Source: Zizania palustris (Eukaryota > Streptophyta > Magnoliopsida > Poales > Poaceae). From it: DNA of 64,000 nt. Positions within the stretch are counted from its first letter, which is position 1. The number at the start of each line of letters is the position of its first letter. The stretch is from positions 75,860,255-75,924,254 of the forward strand of contig JAAALK010000288.1 of the NCBI GenBank assembly GCA_019279435.1, read 5' to 3'. Made by a program: the position numbers and the translations under genes. Positions 56,861-64,000 of the stretch are shown one piece after another. The notes beneath the pieces were generated by a model that saw only the letters and a list, made by a program, of their open reading frames with translations, did not search any database and had not been told where the DNA came from.

Positions 56861-57466
56861 CCATAAACCCTAAACCGTAAATCATAAACCATAAAGCGTA
56901 AATCATTAATCAAATTTTCATACAACTTATTATTAATACCCGTTAACTTTCAAATTTTTTAATTTTATTATTTATTATTAAAGGAAAACCTTTGTATTTT
57001 AACATTTATTATTTAGTATTAAAAAATCTACCTTTATATTTTTAACACTTATTATTTGTTATTAAAAAATGCTAAAATATAAACCCTAAACCCTAAATCG
57101 TTGATCAAATGAAATAAAAATTGTTGTAGCGTGGAAAGATTTATAGCGCTGCAATAGTGTCGGTTCTATTTATGAACCGACATTGATGTGTCAGTGTCAG
57201 TTTGTGGCATTATCAGTGTTTCGAACCGACACTTACACTATTTCGCCAATTTTAGTGTTGGTTAATGAAACAAATAGATACTGATGTATCAATGTTATTT
57301 GTAAATAGAACCAACATTAAAAGCGGTGCAACAATGTTGGTTTCGTTAAGTTCAAAAAATTAATGGCTTACATTTTTTAAACCGGCAGTGATACAACTTC
57401 AGAGTCAGCTTGGAGATAATCGACACTAATATGGCAATATTTTTAAGGGGTTATATGGTAGTGACA

Positions 57467-58053
57467 ATTGATTTAGTTACAAAAATACTCTAAATATTGC
57501 CAATACTTTGGAAATTTAGATACAATCATATATACTATAGCACATGATTTCATAGATAACAGGTAGTGAAACTTTTTATTTTCTATTGATTTATCTCAGC
57601 GACGGGATTAAGCACATGTACATTTGTCCTTCAGGCTGGGGCAACACAATGTGAGGCTCTAGAAGTATAGGGATGGTATTGTATCCTATCAGTGAATCAT
57701 TGGCTAGTCCACCCAAGGAGGTACTCGAGGTGGTGATTAGATGTTGTGTAAGAGAAGTGCTTACTTTCGAACCCGATGGTCGACTCTAGAGCATAAGAGC
57801 CAAGATTTATACTACTTCAGGCCTTCCGGAGGATAATAGCCTATACATAGTGTTTTGGTGTCTACTATGATGATTGATCTTACAATATGATGCAATCAAC
57901 CTATCAAGGTTTGGGCGTTAAAAAGCAAGAAGAAATATGGTGGAGCTAGATGGCTAGATGGTGTTTTATGATGAGATGAGTTGATCGATTGATGATAGAC
58001 GCCTCCGGAGAATCTCGTCTCCTTTATATACTCAGGAGGTGAGCCTAACAATC
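57467..58053. other. Spacer before element D
   Basis: No gene was recognised. A TTTATATACTC box near 58022 lies close to the element D target site, so D may have landed in another LTR, but no ends were found. Confidence 0.35.
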
Positions 58054-60054
58054 TGTAGGACCGAAAGTAGCGACCAGAGGGGGGGTGAATGGGCGCCTTA
58101 AAAATTCTTTCGAATCAATGGCCTGTTCCCAATACCCAACGCACCTCAAAAGACTAAGCAGCAGAAAATGAACAGAAGGCCTAAGTCTAAAGGTTTCTAA
58201 CCTAGAAGCAACTGATGATAAACAGTGTAAAATTAAAGTAGTGCAACTAGTCAGATGAACAAGGTATAACAGGCCTAAACTTCTCAATGAAATGATCTAA
58301 GTATGTGTAAGATGAAAAGAGAAGTTTACTGTCCAAAGTTGTCTCCTGTTCGGTACTTGACGAAGCCCCCTTCGCACGTCGAGGTCTGCTTCGGAGGTTG
58401 GTGACGGAGCCTGTCCGAGATGCCGAAGGTGTCACGGTCTAGCCTAGTTCGAGGTGGCAAGTTGCGAAGTGTACTTCGGAGTGAAGTAAGACAATGCCGG
58501 AGCCTGGTTCGAAGTATGTACTTCGAAGTCAAGGCTTCGAGCACAGCTTCGAACCAAGAGCTTCGGAGCAAAGTGACAGAGTCGGAGCCTGCTTCGAAGT
58601 GTGCACTTCGAAGACAAAAACTTCGAACACAACTTTGAACCGAAAGCTCCGAAGCAAAACCTTCGAACAGAAAGCTTCGAACACAACACACAAAAGGACA
58701 ACCTTCGAACAAAGAAGCGAAGTCTGTCACACGACAGAAAATCAAGTCCGAAGCCTACACTCTATCTTCGAACAGGGAAAGCTTCGGAAGGAGAATCGAA
58801 GGTTGACACGGCACAAGGAAATCAAATCGAAGTCTATCAGAAATGACAAGCTTCGAACCCAACTTCGAAGCCTACTGAAGTGTGGACTTCGAACAGCTAG
58901 ATTCGGAGTATGTTGTTTGAAGTATGCGATGCTGTCTGTTCACAAAAATACTTCGAAGCTTATCAACACAGACCGCACACAGAAAATCGAAGATGCTAAG
59001 TCGAAGCCTGTCTCACGGAGCTGAGGGGCTTCGAACAGAGAAAGACTTCGCCAGAGACAGCCAGAAAAGGTAATAGACCCTGTCAGCTTCGATCAAAAAG
59101 TTGTGCAGTAGAAGGTGAAAAGCTGCATAGAACACTGTAGCTGCAGGGAAGTAGTACTACTTGCAACAGCAAGAACTAGTACTACTAGAGTGAAGAACAC
59201 ACCCAGCCGAAGCCTCCAAAGCCTCAAAAATCACGGGAAAACTTGCTATGCTAATGAAATGCAGCCATTTAAAACCTTTGCAGATGCAGCACACAATGAA
59301 ATAGGGCATTTACTGCAACATTAAAAGCAAAGTATTAAACACAGGAGCAAATTCTTCCTGGCGGCGCAAGCAGGGAACCAAGAGAGGAGAGAGGCAATGC
59401 AAGAGACAAAAAGTGACCCAAAAGAGTGGATTTGATTTCAGCACAAAGGGGGTAGTCCAAACCCTAGGGATTGGGGTCCTATTTATAGGCATCCCAACAC
59501 TAGGAATATTCTACCAGCCCCTTAGGGTTTTTACAGACTCAAAAATAAAGGAAAAGACTCTACTTCCCTTAGGAATTTTTACAGACACAACTGACTGACT
59601 GTGGGCCTAGAGTTACAGATGACATATCCGGAAGCTAAGTTTTTGTAGCGACTACGGCTTCTCTTCTGGACAGTCGGATACAAGATCAACGGTTGTCAGT
59701 TTTGCGCCGAAACTGACAAAGCCTCCACCAGCTTTGCACCAGGTACCCCGGATTGGGCCGGCCCGACTCCGCAGCTCTCTCAGCCCGGCAATCGCTCACC
59801 GCCCGTGTACCTGAGTCAATCCTGGTCAACAGCCCAGTGGGTCTTCTACTGCTTCTGGCCCATGCACCCGGATTGGGCCAGCCCGACTTCGCAGCCTCCT
59901 CTGCCCGACAGTCGCTCGCTGCCCATGTACCTGAGTCACACGCGGCCCATGAAACAACAGATCTCTTCTCTTCTTACGTCCTCTTTGACTATCGTTGACA
60001 ATGACTCATCACTTCTGGAGCCATGAGGCCCACGCTATTCAGCATGGCTCCTCA
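58054..60054 (-). repeat. Element D left (3') LTR, 2,001 bp
   Basis: Runs from TGTAGGACCG to GGCTCCTCA. Very dense in CTTCGAA/TTCGGAG words, especially 58370-59050. TATAAATA lies at 59487-59480 on the minus strand. The inner end is fixed by the adjoining polypurine tract. Confidence 0.88.
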
Positions 60055-60420
60055 ATCTCCCCCTTGATGAGTGCATTGTCAACACTCTTCTTTTCTCAGC
60101 TCTTCAGCACCTGCGAACAAATGTGGAAACACGAAAAACAAAACACAAGAAAACAAAGAAGAAGAAAAATAAGGTAAAAGTTTAACCCTAATGACCAAAA
60201 GCCAAACAAAAGCAAGAAACGGTCATTATGGTTAACCAAAACGTAAAAGCTCAAAATGAGTGCGATTTCAGAACAACAAGGATATCAACAGAGTAAGAAC
60301 TCCCCCTTGAACTCTGATCCCAAATTTTCTCCCCCTTGTTGACAAGTGAACTCATCAAGCACTCAAAAAAGACACAGACTCCCCCTGAAATGCACCTCCC
60401 CCTCAAAATATGCAGTGAAT
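60055..60420 (-). promoter_or_regulatory. Polypurine tracts of element D
   Basis: CATCAAGGGGGAGAT abuts the LTR, and further tracts follow upstream (TTCAAGGGGGAGT, AAGGGGGAGAAAAT, TTCAGGGGGAGTC, TGAGGGGGAGGTG). This is the clearest repeated polypurine set in the window. Confidence 0.8.
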
Positions 60421-61374
60421 GCAATTGGGGTGCAGGTGGAGTGTAGAAAGCATGCTTCTCAGATATGATTGACTGCAGATACAGTATCTAACAAGTATAG
60501 CAAAAGAAATACTGTCTAAGACACATGGCATGATCAGTGCAACAGATGATATCTAAAGAAAGTCATTTAGCACGCATTTTTCAGTTTTTGCAAAACAAAA
60601 ACATCACCACATGTTCCAATAAATAAGCAAGGTAAAACACGAGATGCAGAAGCTAGCTGATATCTACCAAGATAAGCATTGTCCAAAAACAAAATGCTTC
60701 AGCAAACTTGTTATCTTTTAGATGTTCAGGCTTTTTCATTTTCCTTTGTCATTTTTGCCAAGGGTTATTTGCATGTCAAACCTTATGCTAACCGACCAAG
60801 TCAAGCCTAGGCCAGAACTGGACCATCAGAAGCTTAAGACATTGGTCTTGGCATACACTACACTGTCCCAGTTCATACCATCGTGCTATGGTAAGCAATC
60901 CAGAACAATGCAATGCGACAAAGAAAACCCACTTGGATCTTTTCAATTCAAGCATAAAAAGGCATGAAATTTTCATTGATTTTTGATTGTTATAGCTCAT
61001 TTTCCATGTTAAAGCATAAAGATGTCCAAGTTGCATATCTGCATCTATATGATGAACTAGCTACAAGGCATGTAACAGATAGCAAAAGCACTCAGCCTAC
61101 ACATGCTAGTTACCAGAAGCAATGGTGATCATTTTTCAAGTTGAAAGCGTAAAAGCCATGCATATGACAGATATCAGACATATCCAGCGAACTGAACCAA
61201 AGCATGATCATTGACAAGTAATCAAAAGCATGTACCAGCTAGAATAAGTAAAGCAGTTCAATCATATAACAGAAGGAGGCTCAAACGTGTGATATGTGAA
61301 TATGTATGATATGAACACACACCAAAAAGACTCAAGAAAAAGAGTAAAGAAGAAGAAAACTGACGCAAAATATC
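60421..61374. other. Element D 3' non-coding region
   Basis: AT-rich untranslated sequence between RNase H and the polypurine tracts. The block at about 60740-60960 (CAAGCCTAGGC, TGGCATACACTACACT) is shared with 27120-27250 of element B. Confidence 0.6.
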
Positions 61375-63991
61375 CTAGAAAGGATACACAACACCCAAAT
61401 CCCCTCGTAAACGCTCAAAAGTAGACTGATCTAGGGGTTTAGTGAAAATGTCAGCCAACTGACGATGGGTATCAACATGAATAAGGTCAATGACACCTTT
61501 CTCATATTGATCCCGCAAGAAGTGAAAGCGCACATCAATATGTTTGGTTTTTGAATGAAGACACGGGTTTTTCCCTACACTAATAGCACTAGTGCTGTCG
61601 CAAAACAATGGAACCCTGGTAGGAAAGAACAACCCAAAGTCTCGTAGAGTGGAAATCATCCAAACCAACTGTGAGCAGCAGCTAGCAGCAGCTACGTACT
61701 CAGCCTCTGTGGTCGAAAGAGCAACTCCAGATTGCTTTCGAGAAGACCAAGATACAAGGGAAGAACCAAGAAACTGGCAAGTACCGGAAGTCGACTTGCG
61801 ATCCAACCGGCACCCACCAAAGTCAGCGTCCGAAAAGCCAGATAAATCAAGAGATGATGATGCTGAAAAGTAAAGACCAAGATCAGGCGCATAGGTAAGA
61901 TACCTAAAATACGCTTGACAGCTTGCCGATGAGACGCGCGTGGTGAAGACTGAAAACGCGCGCACAGTCCTACGGCGAACTGTATATCTGGCCTCGTTGC
62001 TGTCAAGTACAGCAGCGAACCGATCATCCCTCAAAACTCCCTTTCATTGACCTTGACACCGCTCTCATCCTTGTCCAGACCCCCAGAAGTGCCCATCGGG
62101 GTCATCTGCGGCTTCAATTCACCACCAAAGTCAAATTTCTTTAACATATCGCGAGTGTACTTACCTTGGTGGATGAAGGTGCCGTCCTTGGTCTGCTTGA
62201 TCTGGAGCCCTAAGAAGTACTTGAGCTCACCCATGAGGCTCATCTCAAACTCACTGTGCATCTGCTCAGAAAACTTGGACACAAGAGAATCAGTAGTACC
62301 GCCAAAGATAATATCGTCCACATAAATCTGAGCGACCAAGAAATCTGAAACATCTCTGAGCAAGAAAAGAGTTTTATCCACAGAACCCATCACAAAGCCC
62401 TTTCCCAACAAAATTGCTTTAACCGGTCATACCAAGCCCTGGGGGCTTGCTTCAACCCGTATAAAGCTTTATGCAACTTAAAAACATGCCGAGGAAACTT
62501 AGGGTTCTCAAAACCGGCGGGTTGACTAACATAAACCTCCTCTTCTATGTACCCGTTCAGAAAAGCACTCTTAACATCCATTTGAAAAAGCTTAAAACCC
62601 TTTGAAACAGCAAAAGCTAAAAGAATGCGAATGGACTCAAGACGGGCAACAGGAGCGAATGTTTCTTCAAAGTCAATACCTTCCTTCTGGCAATAACCCT
62701 GGGCAACTAGTCGAGCCTTGTTGCGCACCACAACCCCATCTTCACCTTGCTTGTTCTTGAACACCCACTCGGTGCCTATGGGGTTGCATCCTGGTGGCAG
62801 CTCTACTAGAGTCCAAACCCGATTGCGGACAAAATTCTCAAGCTCTTCTTGCATGGCATTAATCCAATTTGAGTCAGAAAGAGCATGAGAAATGTCTCTG
62901 GGCTCAAAAGATGCAACAAACGCAGATTCAGCAAACACAGCGAGAGAGGCAGAAGAACGCAAAGTCCTCTCAGTCAAATCACCTATGATGAGCTCTGAGG
63001 GATGGTCACGCTGAACTGCTCGGGTTCCCTGGTGATCTGAAGTCACCTCACCGGAGTCAGCAGCTGGCACCTCTGGACTCGACTGAGGGGGCTCGATCGA
63101 AGTGGAAGAAGTGATCAGAGATCCGCCCTCATCATCAGTCGAAGTCTCAGAAGGTGTGGGCTCTGCGGGGGATGCAGAAGGCCCACCCTCATCAACAGCT
63201 GGAGTATCCTCATCTTCCTCAAAGAAGGACTCTCCGAGCTCATCATCACCAGAAAGCTCAAAAGAAGGAGTTAAAGAAGGCAAGGACTCATCAAATGAAA
63301 CCTCACAAGTCTCGACAAGCAGCTGGGATTCGAGGTTCCAAACACGGAAGCCTCGAGAATGCAATGCATAACCAAGAAAAACACCATCCCAGCAATGAGA
63401 CTCAAACTTGTCCAAATGCCCTCCCTTCTTGAGCACAAAGCACTTGCAGCCAAATGCTCGCAAGTGGCTCACTTTGGGCTGTCTGCCAAACCGCAACTCA
63501 TATGATGTCTTACCAAGGTAAGCTCTAAGAAAAATGCGGTTGGCCAGATAGCAAGCCGTGTTCATGGCTTCAGCCCAAAAACGCCTAGGAGTCCTGTGCT
63601 CATCGAGCATCGTCCTGGCCATCTCAACTAGCGTGCGGTTCTTTCGTTCCACAACGCCGTTCTGTGGGGGAGTGTAAGGAGAGGAAAACTAATGGTCCAG
63701 ACCCTGATCACTACAGAAGCTGACGAACTGAGAGTTCTTGAACTCAGAGCCGTTGTCGGAGCGAATTTCTCGCATCCGACCATTATTCTCATTCTTCAGC
63801 TTCAAAATCAGGTCATGGACAAATTGAAAAGTTTCATCCTTAGACTCCAAAAAGAAAACCCACGAGAATCGAGAAAAGTCGTCAACAATCACAAGTGCAT
63901 AGCACTTCCCACCGACTGAGCGTACCCGAGCTGGACCTACAGTGTCCAAATGTAAAAGCTCGCCTGGATACGAAGTCATCACCTGAGTCAC
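61375..63991 (-). pseudogene. Element D integrase, RT and RNase H
   Basis: Integrase core reads HLDTVGPARV, DDFSRFSWVFF and RSDNGSEFKN (63991-63689), then a TAG just after GLDH. The next frame (63652-62390, 420 codons) carries ERKNRTLVEMARTML, the linker, and RT with GTEWVFKNKQ, QMDVKSAFLNGY and ALYGLKQAPRAW. A frameshift near 62400 leads to YVDDIIFGG and LKYFLGLQIKQ (62411-62031), a TGA follows, then MIGSLLYLTATRPDI, and after a second frameshift RNase H (DADFGGCRLDRKST, STTEAEYVAAASCC, ending VVYPF at 61375). Four visible breaks (two stops, two frameshifts) make it inactive in this part, though it is better kept than element A. Confidence 0.9.
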
Positions 63992-64000
63992 AGGTGAGTG

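Larger units (their letters stand above)
52703..57463. mobile_element. Decayed CACTA (En/Spm) transposon, 4.8 kb
   Basis: The left end CACTGCTACAAGAACAG and the right end TTATATGGTAGTG (inverse CACTACCATATAA) are flanked by a 3-bp duplication ACA (52700-52702 and 57464-57466), the CACTA hallmark. Both subterminal regions (52703-52960 and 56420-57440) carry many copies of a TAGTGTCGGTTCTA-type word in both orientations. The terminal repeats have diverged except for CACT and a few positions. The inside contains an LTR insertion, an MITE remnant and only shreds of coding sequence. Confidence 0.75.
58054..64000 (-). mobile_element. Element D: Sirevirus-type Copia retrotransposon, 3' part
   Basis: The left (3') LTR, polypurine tracts, RNase H, RT and integrase are present in minus orientation. 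The rest continues past the window edge. It is related to A and B (similar LTR start TGTAGGACCG, same AGCGACCAGAGGGGG word, same polypurine layout) but the protein is clearly diverged, so it is a separate family. Target duplication cannot be checked. Confidence 0.9.

Overview
This window is nuclear DNA from a grass (Poaceae). Three things support that: a compact GC-rich class II small heat-shock gene of the grass type, a nuclear copy of the repeat segment that grass plastids carry inside rpoC2, and large Copia LTR retrotransposons of Sirevirus type. The species cannot be named from sequence alone. No bacterial, CRISPR, tRNA or rRNA features were seen.

Gene-bearing left arm (1-11,100). The first 1.5 kb holds a Copia RNase H scrap and a mosaic of plastid-derived DNA (rpoC2 repeat region, rps12-trnV spacer, ycf1 start). 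An intact intronless class II sHSP gene (4520-4999, +) follows, with heat-shock elements and a TATA box. A 753-bp hAT-type element with perfect 8-bp target duplications sits just downstream. A nine-exon gene on the minus strand (6586-10180) encodes a GRC3/NOL9-like polynucleotide 5'-hydroxyl kinase of 365 codons. Its frame only closes through a 16-nt micro-exon.

Nested retrotransposon block (11,150-44,000). A decayed Copia element C (+) was hit in gag by element A (12626-37445, -, TSD ACATG). A was then hit by the nearly complete element B (24448-35359, -, TSD CAGTG). A 3.6-kb solo-LTR-like unit (13411-17007, TSD CCAGC) sits in A's left LTR, and a 1.3-kb gene-less LTR element (19228-20519, TSD CATAT) in its 3' internal region. 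C separately received a 1.25-kb solo LTR (39576-40825, TSD GAATC). Removing the inserts restores continuous coding frames across the joins, so the order of events can be read directly. Two 146-bp MULE-type MITEs with 9-bp TSDs lie inside the solo LTR.

Right arm (44,000-58,050). Degenerate repeats and a long ATT microsatellite lead to two related single-exon genes for small four-helix membrane proteins (48777-49301 and 51790-52353, both -). A truncated CACTA end lies between them. A 4.8-kb decayed CACTA transposon (52703-57463, TSD ACA) follows. It contains an inverted copy of the element C LTR that has an internal 315-bp tandem duplication.

Right edge (58,054-64,000). This is the 3' part of another Sirevirus-type element D (-), which runs off the window.

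The host genes (sHSP, NOL9-like kinase, two membrane proteins) are functionally unrelated. I found no convincing new multi-gene system. The most unusual observations are the micro-exon, the plastid mosaic, the fully resolved insertion order, the small gene-less LTR element and the inverted repeat bracketing the nest.
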